DNA of 5,485 nt from Lactobacillus sp. (GTDB lineage: Bacteria > Pseudomonadota > Alphaproteobacteria > RF32 > CAG-239). Within the stretch, counting starts at the first letter, position 1, and each line of letters begins with the position of its first letter. Below are positions 1 to 5,272 of the stretch, piece after piece. A program made the translations under genes and the position numbers. The stretch lies in the NCBI GenBank assembly GCA_031263385.1, contig JAISFX010000033.1, positions 1 through 5,485 on the forward strand, in the 5' to 3' direction. The notes beneath the pieces were generated by a model, which ran no database searches, was not told the DNA's origin, and saw only the letters and a list, made by a program, of their open reading frames with translations.

Positions 1-962
1 AGATTGAAGAAACAATCAGACAAACCATAAAAGAAATTGGCTACGAGCAAGACGGTTTTGACTGGAAGAATGTAGAGATAACCAACCTTCTTCACCAACA
101 ATCATCAGATATCGCTATGGGCGTAGATAATCTTGGTGCTGGCGACCAAGGCATAATGTTTGGCTATGCCAAAAATGAAAAAGGCTTTGAATCAGAATAC
201 ATGCCATTGGCAATTCACCTTTCACACAAAATCTTACAAAACTTAAGCCGTGCCAGACACAATAACGAAGTATCAGGCATAGAGCCTGACGCCAAAAGCC
301 AGATAACTCTGGAATACGCTAATAACATCCCTGTTGGTGTAAAAAAGATTGTTGTATCAACTCAGCACCATAAAGACTTATCACAAGAACAAGTCCGCGA
401 GATTGTAAAAAAATATATTGAAGAAAGCCTTCCTAACGGTTGGATGCCTTACGATCATGACATCTTAATCAACCCTACCGGCCGCTTTGTAATCGGTGGC
501 CCTGATGGAGACACCGGCTTAACCGGACGCAAAATCATCGTTGACACTTATGGTGGCTATGCCCCTCACGGTGGCGGAGCTTTCTCTGGCAAGGATTCAA
601 CAAAGGTTGACCGTTCCGCAGCATATATGCTTCGTTACCTTGCCAAAAACATCGTCGCCTCTGGTATCGCTGATGAATGTTTGCTTCAGGTTTCTTATGC
701 TATCGGCATAAAAGACCCTCTGTCATTATACATTGACTGCAAGGGAACACATAAGGTTGATTGTTCAAAGATTTTAGACTTCATTAAATCTAACTTTGAT
801 CTAACTCCTCAAGGCATAATCAAAACTCTAAACCTCTATAAACCAATATTCACCCCAACTTCATCTTATGGTCACTTTGGCCGCAAGCCAACAGCAGAAG
901 GCCACTTTAGCTGGGAGAAATTATATCTGGTTGACGAGTTCAAAAATGCTTGCAAAGCATAA
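1..962 (+). CDS. metK: S-adenosylmethionine synthetase (methionine adenosyltransferase), 5' end missing
   Basis: This enzyme makes S-adenosylmethionine from ATP and methionine in the cytosol, releasing phosphate and pyrophosphate. The reading frame is open from base 3, upstream of the first in-frame ATG at 117. That ATG lies inside a conserved segment (S-S-D-I-A-M-G-V-D), so it is not the start. The fragment has 319 residues; bacterial MetK is usually about 385, so some 65-70 N-terminal residues, including the HPD motif region, lie before the window. Visible signatures are GAGDQG followed by I-M-F-G-Y-A (fragment residues 45-56), the MetK hexapeptide region, and the glycine-rich GGGAFSGKD loop (fragment residues 190-198, bases 570-596) that binds the phosphates. 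D-P-T/D-G-D-T-G-type active-site segments are intact around bases 475-530, and the frame is undamaged. trmB follows after 25 nt on the same strand, suggesting cotranscription. The promoter is outside the window. The family call is very secure. Confidence 0.97.
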   Translation, partial: IEETIRQTIKEIGYEQDGFDWKNVEITNLLHQQSSDIAMGVDNLGAGDQGIMFGYAKNEKGFESEYMPLAIHLSHKILQNLSRARHNNEVSGIEPDAKSQITLEYANNIPVGVKKIVVSTQHHKDLSQEQVREIVKKYIEESLPNGWMPYDHDILINPTGRFVIGGPDGDTGLTGRKIIVDTYGGYAPHGGGAFSGKDSTKVDRSAAYMLRYLAKNIVASGIADECLLQVSYAIGIKDPLSLYIDCKGTHKVDCSKILDFIKSNFDLTPQGIIKTLNLYKPIFTPTSSYGHFGRKPTAEGHFSWEKLYLVDEFKNACKA

Positions 963-972
963 CAATCATTGC

Positions 973-978
973 GGGGAG
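973..978 (+). promoter_or_regulatory. Shine-Dalgarno of trmB, decides a GTG start
   Basis: GGGGAG lies 9 nt before the GTG at 988, in the gap after the metK stop at 960-962. The in-frame ATGs further upstream (868 and 946) lie inside metK, have no comparable site, and would add residues that TrmB proteins lack. This favours the GTG. Confidence 0.75.
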
Positions 979-987
979 CATAACGGC

Positions 988-1704
988 GTGGAAACCTCAG
1001 CCGGTTCAAAACCAAAATTTTACGGCAGACGCAAAGGCCGCAAGGTCAGAAAGGCCAAAACCTCTCTGCTTGAATGTTTTTTACCTAAAGTAAAGTTTGC
1101 ATCCCCTGTTAAGTTTGGTATAGAGCCCAAAGACATCTATCTTGAAATTGGCTTTGGTGACGGGCAACACCTTGCCGGACAAGCCCTCAAAAAACCTGAA
1201 ATCGGCTTTATCGGTGCAGAAGTTTTTCAAAACGGTGTAGCCAACCTCTTGTCCTTAATAACCGGAATTAAAGAAGGTTCAAACCTGCCCGAAAACATTA
1301 CCCTAACAACTGATAGAGTTGATAACATCCGCGTCTGGGATGATGATGTAAGACTTCTGTTTGCACAAATCCCCGACAACTCAATAAGCAAAGTATTTGT
1401 TTTGTTTCCTGACCCATGGCCAAAAAAACGCCATGCTGACAGACGTTTTATAAATCCTGATAACTTAAAAGAAATTTCACGCATATTAAAAATTGGTGGA
1501 ATATTGCGCGTTGCCACCGACCACAAAGTATATAAAGGCTGGACTTTAAGACAGCTAAATGCCTTTCCTGACTTTGAATGGACCGCCAAAACATCTGATG
1601 ATTGGCGCAAAGAGCCATCTGACTGGGTAAAAACTAAATATCAGCAAAAAGCAATCCGCGAGGGCCGCAGAGCTGTTTTTCTTGATTATAAAAAGATAAA
1701 ATAA
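988..1704 (+). CDS. trmB: tRNA (guanine-N7-)-methyltransferase
   Basis: TrmB transfers a methyl group from SAM to N7 of guanine 46 in the variable loop of tRNA, in the cytosol. From the GTG at 988 the protein has 238 residues, a normal bacterial length. It opens with a basic segment (YGRRKGRKVR, residues 12-21) typical of alphaproteobacterial TrmB. The SAM-binding motif is EIGFGDG (53-59), the family signature is FPDPWPKKRHADRR (140-153), and TKYQQKA (216-222) is the C-terminal motif. Compared from memory with E. coli TrmB, about 15 extra residues sit near positions 92-112, between the helix after the SAM site and the N-I-R-V strand. Start choice rests on the Shine-Dalgarno at 973-978; an ATG at 946 would overlap metK and add 14 residues. 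Placement just after metK couples the maker and a user of SAM; such a pairing is known in alphaproteobacteria. It converges with the small gene at 1830-2150. Confidence 0.95.
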   Translation: METSAGSKPKFYGRRKGRKVRKAKTSLLECFLPKVKFASPVKFGIEPKDIYLEIGFGDGQHLAGQALKKPEIGFIGAEVFQNGVANLLSLITGIKEGSNLPENITLTTDRVDNIRVWDDDVRLLFAQIPDNSISKVFVLFPDPWPKKRHADRRFINPDNLKEISRILKIGGILRVATDHKVYKGWTLRQLNAFPDFEWTAKTSDDWRKEPSDWVKTKYQQKAIREGRRAVFLDYKKIK

Positions 1705-1722
1705 ATAAAATGCAAAAAACCT

Positions 1723-1738
1723 TGGCAAAAATTTGCCA
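1723..1738. repeat. Short inverted repeat after trmB
   Basis: TGGCAAA-AA-TTTGCCA is a 7-bp dyad 18 nt past the trmB stop. A usable hairpin would be 5 bp with a 6-nt loop. No T-run follows on the + strand, so it is a poor intrinsic terminator on its own. It could be a protein site or mere chance in AT-rich DNA. Confidence 0.3.
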
Positions 1739-1777
1739 TTGAGCAGTCTCTATACATAATACAAAGAATAAACCGGT

Positions 1778-1821
1778 GAATCATAGTATTACAGCTGTGC
1801 ACTGCTATAATACTATGATTC
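1778..1821. terminator. 18-bp stem-loop between convergent genes (putative bidirectional terminator)
   Basis: The arms are 1778-1795 and 1804-1821 around an 8-nt loop. All positions pair except one, which is C/A in + strand RNA and an acceptable U-G wobble in - strand RNA. The stem begins 8 nt past the stop of the small minus-strand gene and 73 nt past the trmB stop. The + side is followed by a T-rich but interrupted stretch (TAATTTTCTT); the - side has only scattered Ts. The stem is AT-rich, so it may act as a bidirectional 3' end or as a stabilising 3' structure rather than a textbook terminator. The better pairing on the - strand suggests it belongs to the small gene. Confidence 0.55.
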
Positions 1822-1829
1822 TAATTTTC

Positions 1830-2150
1830 TTACGAAGCTGATTCAACAGGCCTTATATCCGAAAACGGATATTTTTTATTCTCATCATCATATCTGATAA
1901 TGATTTCTTGGCCATTTTTCACTGTAAGCAAGGCTTCATATTCGAGAGTTCCTTCCCAAAAAATGAAGTTCCTTTTAATCAAGAGCTTGTCCCAATTCTC
2001 AACAACAAAAGAAACATATTTAGTTACTTTCTTTGTCTTAGGATGAGGGTTTTGGCCACTCCTTTTAAAACTCACAACTACGTGCACATCAACTCCGGGT
2101 GCATTTGCAATACTAGCAAAACTTTCACCATTTTTTACTTGTGTCTTCAT
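1830..2150 (-). CDS. Hypothetical protein, small, unrecognised
   Basis: This frame encodes 106 residues and I do not recognise its family. It has no signal peptide and no membrane segment. The composition is that of a real soluble protein: alternating hydrophobic and charged stretches that look like beta strands at residues 21-29 (DVHVVVSFK), 43-50, 69-77 and 81-87, with many Lys and Glu/Asp. Residues 34-45 are basic with two prolines. The opposite-strand frame over the same DNA is rich in Cys, Phe and Leu, as expected of a shadow, which supports the minus-strand reading. The ATG at 2148-2150 lacks a clear Shine-Dalgarno (upstream reads TTTTTGTAAC). An in-frame GTG at 2085-2087 has GGAG five nt before it and would give 85 residues, so the start is uncertain. 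It stands alone: 237 nt separate it from mltG upstream, and a stem-loop closes its 3' side. Function unknown; existence likely but not certain. Confidence 0.6.
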   Translation of the reverse strand: MKTQVKNGESFASIANAPGVDVHVVVSFKRSGQNPHPKTKKVTKYVSFVVENWDKLLIKRNFIFWEGTLEYEALLTVKNGQEIIIRYDDENKKYPFSDIRPVESAS

Positions 2151-2387
2151 GTTACAAAAATAATTTTATTAAACAAATCTATATTTTGACACTAATGTGT
2201 CTGATATTATCCAAATCATAATAGTAAAACTATGGTTTGAAGTTATCATGACAAACATAAAAAGCAAGTTAAATTTATTAGCTTTTCCACCGAGTCCGCA
2301 AACCCTCAAAAAGCAATTACTTAACCCTATGATTTAAAAAGAAATTTTAAACACATACAAACCAGATACATAAATGCAATTTCTGTA
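2151..2387. other. Non-coding gap between mltG and the small gene
   Basis: No convincing gene lies here. It holds the 3' flank of mltG and, presumably, the promoter of the small minus-strand gene. Visible items are: a weak 7-bp stem (2340-2346 with 2378-2384) followed on the minus strand by CTTTTT, a marginal mltG terminator; an imperfect hairpin at 2213-2238; a dyad GACAC-TAAT-GTGTC at 2188-2201; and a minus-strand -10-like GATAAT (2206-2211) with no good -35. A locally GC-richer patch at 2287-2306 did not resolve into a tRNA or other recognised RNA. Confidence 0.4.
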
Positions 2388-3359
2388 TTAGTTTGCCGTA
2401 GAGCGAATTTTTCGCCACTCAGACACACGCCTATTATGTTCATTCAGGCTTCTTGAAAAAGCATGCCCGCCTGTACCATCTGCCACAAAATACAAATAGT
2501 CTGAAAAATCAGGATTAACAGCCTTCATAATAGATTCTCTTGAAGGATTACATATCGGTCCGGGAGGAAGCCCATAATAAAGATATGTATTATACGGACT
2601 ATCAAATTTTAAATCTTTTCTGGTCAAAGCTCTGCCAAGTTCTGCCTCTCCATTGGTAATGGCATATATAACCGTAGGGTCTGTCTGCAATCTCATCCCT
2701 TTAATTAAACGGTTCACAAAAACCGACGCCACCAATCCACGCTCGCTCGGGACAGAAGTCTCTTTTTCAATTATAGAGGCAAGAACAATCATCTGCTTAA
2801 TATTTTTCAACGGCAATCCATCTTCTCTGTTTTCCCATGCCCTTTTTGCAATCTTGTCCATAGCCTCTTTGGCTTGGCGCACGACCTCATCTTTTGGAGT
2901 ATCTCTTGTAAAAGAATATGTCTCTGGCAACATCTCCCCTTCATCAGCATACACACCAATCTCTCCGCTAAGCAGCGGATGAGCATCTATCAAATCCAAA
3001 AATTGTCTGCTAGTCTTTCCTTCCGGAAGCGTAATCCTATGATATACCACATCTCCGCTGGCCATTTTGTTTAAAGCATCAATCATAGATATTCTGGCCG
3101 GAAACTCATATTCCCCAGCCTTTAATTGTGTATCAACACCTTTTATTCGCGCTAAAATTCTAAAAAACAACGGTGAGCTTACAACCCCCGCCTCTGTCAA
3201 TTTATTGGCCACAATACGAGACCCTGCCCCTTTAGGAATAATTACAGATGTGGTCTCTCTTGACGGACCAAAAGATGTAGTCTGTTTATCAAAGGTATAT
3301 ACCCCCAAGAGGGCAAAAAATATCAAAAATACAAATAATACGACAATTTTTTTTAACAT
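2388..3359 (-). CDS. mltG: Endolytic murein transglycosylase MltG (YceG-like)
   Basis: MltG is an inner-membrane lytic transglycosylase that cleaves nascent glycan strands internally and is thought to set glycan chain length as a terminator of elongation. The protein has 323 residues, usual for the family. Residues 5-22 form a single N-terminal membrane anchor after a short K-K start, placing the rest in the periplasm. Residues about 38-100 match the LysM-like subdomain region (SVIIPKGAGSRIVANKL). The catalytic YceG domain follows: ASIIEKETSVPSERG (194-208) contains the glutamate (198) that should correspond to Glu218 of E. coli MltG. MRLQTDPTVIYAI (222-234), SPYNTYLYYGLPPGPICNPS (254-273) and FVADGTGGHAFSRSLNEHN (291-309) are family blocks. 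The ATG at 3357-3359 has AGGG about 8 nt upstream. It lies downstream of fabF, a known alphaproteobacterial order, but 134 nt away with a long hairpin between, so it may be partly uncoupled from the fatty-acid genes. Confidence 0.96.
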   Translation of the reverse strand: MLKKIVVLFVFLIFFALLGVYTFDKQTTSFGPSRETTSVIIPKGAGSRIVANKLTEAGVVSSPLFFRILARIKGVDTQLKAGEYEFPARISMIDALNKMASGDVVYHRITLPEGKTSRQFLDLIDAHPLLSGEIGVYADEGEMLPETYSFTRDTPKDEVVRQAKEAMDKIAKRAWENREDGLPLKNIKQMIVLASIIEKETSVPSERGLVASVFVNRLIKGMRLQTDPTVIYAITNGEAELGRALTRKDLKFDSPYNTYLYYGLPPGPICNPSRESIMKAVNPDFSDYLYFVADGTGGHAFSRSLNEHNRRVSEWRKIRSTAN

Positions 3360-3397
3360 GGACTATCCCTAAAAAATAAACCATCCGCAAACTTAAT

Positions 3398-3479
3398 AAA
3401 AGGGCTCGCTACTCTGTGATTTTTAAACCGTCATGACAAATAGTTACTCAGGCAAAAATTACAAGTATAAAGCCCTTTT
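3398..3479 (-). terminator. Extended three-helix hairpin between fabF and mltG (attenuator or terminator candidate)
   Basis: Outer arms AAAAGGGCT (3398-3406) and AGCCCTTTT (3471-3479) pair over 9 bp. After a symmetric 3x3 internal loop, 3410-3413 pairs with 3464-3467 (4 bp). Then 3416-3424 pairs with 3454-3462 (9 bp, one position G-U on the + strand and C/A on the - strand). The remaining loop is 29 nt and contains the palindrome GTCATGAC (3430-3437). On the - strand the structure ends in CCCTTTTATT, a short U-rich tail after a G/C-containing base, as in an attenuator. It starts 14 nt after the fabF stop and ends 38 nt before the mltG start. The role is inferred; a processing or stability element is equally possible. 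Confidence 0.5.
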
Positions 3480-3493
3480 GCAAATCCTCTAAA

Positions 3494-4762
3494 TTAGTCC
3501 TCAAACTTTTTGAAAACTAATGAAGAATTGGTTCCGCCAAAACCAAACGAGTTAGACATAGCAGCCTTCAACTCTTTAGTTTTTGCTTTATGCGGAACAA
3601 AGTCCATGTCAGCAATCTCTTCCTCAACATTATCCAAATTCAGTGTCGGAGGACAAATCTGGTCTCTGATTGCAAGGATAGAGAATATTGCCTCAACTGC
3701 GCCGGCTGCACCAAGAAGGTGACCGATAGAAGATTTTGTAGAAGAAACAGAAACCTTAGTCGCCGCATCGCCAAACAATTTCTTCACAGCCTGAGCCTCT
3801 AACACGTCTCCTGCTGGAGTAGACGTACCATGAGCATTAATATATCCGATATCTGCCGGCTCAACACCATGCTCTTTTGCATGTTCCACCGCCATTTTCA
3901 TTGCTCTATATGCACCATCCCCTGACGGAGCTGTAATGTGATAAGCATCACCACTCATTCCATATCCGATAACTTCTGCATATATCTTCGCACCGCGTGC
4001 TTTTGCGTGCTCTAATTCTTCCAGCACCAATGCGCCCGAACCTTCGCCCATAACAAAACCTGAACGGTCTTTATCCCAAGGACGAGAAGCCTTCTCAGGA
4101 GCATCGTTAAAGTTTGCTGTAACGGCTCTCATTCTGGCAAACCCTGCCAACCCGATTGGGTTAACGGCAGATTCTGCACCACCGGCAACCATAACATCTG
4201 CATCACCCATAACAATCATTCTGGCAGCATCGCCAATAGCGTGCGTACCTGAAGAACATGCTGTAACACAAGCATGGTTCGGCCCTCTAAGACCGTGTTT
4301 AATAGATAAATTTCCAGAAATTAAATTGATAAGACTTGCCGGAATAAAAAACGGAGAAATCTTTTTAATGCCGGATTCTGCAAATGCAACAGAGTTCTCA
4401 TAAATCGTCTGCAAGCCACCAATACCGGCTCCCATCATAACGCCTGCTCTGTCTTTATCTTCATCAGTTTCAAGCTTCAAGCCGGAATCCTTAAATGCGT
4501 CATCGCCTGCAGCCAAACCGTACAATATAAAATTGTCTACTTTCCTCTGGTCCTTAGGCTCCATAATAGTGTCAGGGTCAAACTGCCCCTCTTCTTTTCC
4601 CCAAGGAACTTGTCCGCCGATAGTCACAGGAATATCTTTTAAATCCAACCCCTGCAAAGTTTTGATAGCAGATTTTCCGCTCAAAACGCTTTTCCAGTTA
4701 TGTTCAATTCCTCTACCAAACGGAGAAACTATACCAATTCCGGTAACAACAACTCTTCTCAT
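3494..4762 (-). CDS. fabF: Beta-ketoacyl-[acyl-carrier-protein] synthase II
   Basis: FabF condenses malonyl-ACP with a growing acyl-ACP, releasing CO2, and drives chain elongation in type II fatty acid synthesis in the cytosol. From the ATG at 4760-4762 it has 422 residues, slightly over the usual 410-415. The start MRRVVVTGIGIVSPFG is typical. The Cys-His-His triad is present: Cys169 in TACSSGTHAIGDA, His311 in NAHGTSTPAGD and His348 in KSSIGHLLGAAGAVEA, with Lys343 just before. The GFGGTN gating loop lies at 407-412. The pattern fits FabF rather than FabB. A TTG at 4763-4765 is in frame directly before the ATG, but the Shine-Dalgarno at 4767-4774 is better spaced for the ATG. acpP, the donor of its substrate carrier, lies immediately upstream, with a perfect 12-bp stem-loop in the gap. 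No frame damage was seen. Confidence 0.97.
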   Translation of the reverse strand: MRRVVVTGIGIVSPFGRGIEHNWKSVLSGKSAIKTLQGLDLKDIPVTIGGQVPWGKEEGQFDPDTIMEPKDQRKVDNFILYGLAAGDDAFKDSGLKLETDEDKDRAGVMMGAGIGGLQTIYENSVAFAESGIKKISPFFIPASLINLISGNLSIKHGLRGPNHACVTACSSGTHAIGDAARMIVMGDADVMVAGGAESAVNPIGLAGFARMRAVTANFNDAPEKASRPWDKDRSGFVMGEGSGALVLEELEHAKARGAKIYAEVIGYGMSGDAYHITAPSGDGAYRAMKMAVEHAKEHGVEPADIGYINAHGTSTPAGDVLEAQAVKKLFGDAATKVSVSSTKSSIGHLLGAAGAVEAIFSILAIRDQICPPTLNLDNVEEEIADMDFVPHKAKTKELKAAMSNSFGFGGTNSSLVFKKFED

Positions 4763-4766
4763 CAAA

Positions 4767-4774
4767 TCACCTCT
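4767..4774 (-). promoter_or_regulatory. Shine-Dalgarno of fabF
   Basis: On the minus strand this reads AGAGGTGA, a strong match to the anti-Shine-Dalgarno. The AGAGG core is 7 nt from the ATG at 4762 but only 4 nt from the alternative TTG at 4765, which favours the ATG. Confidence 0.75.
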
Positions 4775-4792
4775 TTATAACCGTATATTGAC

Positions 4793-4831
4793 GACAAAAC
4801 TCGCCTCATTACAAAATCAGCGAGTTTTGTC
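4793..4831. terminator. Perfect 12-bp stem-loop between acpP and fabF
   Basis: GACAAAACTCGC (4793-4804) and GCGAGTTTTGTC (4820-4831) pair perfectly around a 15-nt loop. It lies 23 nt past the acpP stop and about 30 nt before the fabF start. A T-run (TTTTT, 4832-4836) follows on the + strand, so in sequence it is an intrinsic terminator for antisense transcription moving towards acpP. In the sense (-) direction it has A5 before and no U-run after, so it more likely protects or trims the acpP 3' end, or causes partial termination. The loop also carries ACAAAA (4811-4816), a second copy of part of the left arm on the + strand, so a shorter alternative pairing exists. Confidence 0.65.
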
Positions 4832-4854
4832 TTTTTCATTTAAATCCTAAAGAT

Positions 4855-5088
4855 TTATGCATTCTTAGCAAGATAATCGATAGCATCTTTAACAGTAAGA
4901 ATTTTCTCAGCTGCTTCATCAGGAATTTCTACACCAAATTCTTCTTCAAAAGCCATAACCAATTCTACTGTATCTAGGCTATCTGCGCCTAAATCGTCAA
5001 TGAAACTAGCGTTATCAGTTACTTTAGCTTCCTCTACACCAAGGTGCTCTGCAACGATTTTTTTAACGCGATTAGCTGTATCAGTCAT
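4855..5088 (-). CDS. acpP: Acyl carrier protein
   Basis: AcpP carries acyl chains as thioesters on a 4'-phosphopantetheine arm and hands them between fatty-acid and lipid A/phospholipid enzymes in the cytosol. The protein has 77 residues, the standard size. The attachment serine is Ser37 in [19 protein letters not shown] (residues 31-49), and helix III follows as [20 protein letters not shown] (53-72). It is strongly acidic, as expected. The frame is open further upstream (to 5130), but the extra residues do not resemble ACP; the ATG at 5086-5088 is preceded by GAGG with 8-nt spacing and gives the canonical M-x-D-x-x-x-R-V start. fabF is downstream. The usual upstream partner fabG is not here: a divergent ABC transporter gene occupies that side, so transcription probably starts in the intergenic region at a promoter of its own. 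Confidence 0.97.
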   Translation of the reverse strand: MTDTANRVKKIVAEHLGVEEAKVTDNASFIDDLGADSLDTVELVMAFEEEFGVEIPDEAAEKILTVKDAIDYLAKNA

Positions 5089-5096
5089 ATGATAAA

Positions 5097-5100
5097 CCTC
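5097..5100 (-). promoter_or_regulatory. Shine-Dalgarno of acpP
   Basis: GAGG on the minus strand sits 8 nt before the ATG at 5088 and fixes the 77-residue start over the longer open frame. Confidence 0.65.
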
Positions 5101-5158
5101 AATTTTATTAAAACAAATTTTCAGACTCAATTGCCTGTGAGTGATTCACTAACACAAT

Positions 5159-5187
5159 TTTATACCCTTTGACAAGCATTATTTTAA
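5159..5187 (-). promoter_or_regulatory. Candidate promoter of acpP-fabF
   Basis: On the minus strand TTAAAA (5182-5187) and TATAAA (5159-5164) are separated by 17 nt. The -10 is good and the -35 matches TTGACA at four of six positions. Transcription would start near 5152, giving a leader of about 60 nt. A small dyad, AGTGA-T-TCACT (5140-5150), falls at the predicted start. An alternative using TTGTCA (5171-5176) has no good -10 at the right distance. Confidence 0.4.
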
Positions 5188-5210
5188 AAACGGCCTCAAT
5201 TCATCAAAAT

Positions 5211-5234
5211 AAATCTTGCCAAAAAGCAAGATTT
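5211..5234. repeat. Perfect 9-bp dyad over the ABC gene promoter (operator-like)
   Basis: AAATCTTGC (5211-5219) and GCAAGATTT (5226-5234) flank CAAAAA. The dyad covers the -35 box and most of the spacer of the predicted promoter at 5216-5243, a typical position for a repressor site. As RNA it would also fold, but it lies upstream of the predicted start and so may not be transcribed. On the minus strand a loose T-rich tail follows (ATTTATTTTG), so a role as terminator for leftward transcripts is the alternative. Confidence 0.45.
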
Positions 5235-5243
5235 CTCTATACT
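5216..5243 (+). promoter_or_regulatory. Candidate promoter of the ABC transporter gene
   Basis: TTGCCA (5216-5221) and TATACT (5238-5243) are spaced by 16 nt; each matches its consensus hexamer at five of six bases. The start point would be near 5250, about 23 nt before the preferred ATG. Confidence 0.5.
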
Positions 5244-5272
5244 TTTGGAAGATTTAAAAAGTGGATAAAAAA

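Noticed and set aside
868..987. Longer trmB starting at the ATG at 868 or 946
   Set aside because: The extra residues overlap metK in another frame and do not resemble TrmB, while the GTG at 988 has a strong Shine-Dalgarno.
1227..1610. Open frame of 127 codons on the minus strand inside trmB
   Set aside because: It is fully antisense to trmB, whose motifs are unmistakable, and its translation has no recognisable domain.
1908..2189. Open frame of 93 codons on the + strand over the small gene
   Set aside because: Its composition (many Cys, Phe, Leu) and lack of structure look like a shadow of the minus-strand frame, which reads more like a real protein.
2281..2314. GC-richer patch with GCTTTT/AAAAGC ends, considered as a tRNA or tmRNA remnant
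   Set aside because: The T-loop consensus is missing and the stems do not form a cloverleaf; only a 6-bp stem with a 22-nt loop can be drawn.
1779..2334. Small mobile cassette bounded by AATCATAG and CTATGATT
   Set aside because: The 8-bp AT-rich match is likely by chance, no transposase or target duplication is seen, and the same motif also occurs inside mltG near 3082.
2653..3372. Three + strand open frames across mltG
   Set aside because: All are antisense to an intact mltG and carry no family motif; the same holds for the + strand frames across fabF (3510-3802 and 4533-4850).
5169..5174. Perfect TTGACA on the + strand as -35 of the ABC gene
   Set aside because: No -10 hexamer lies 15-19 nt downstream; the pair at 5216-5243 is better placed.
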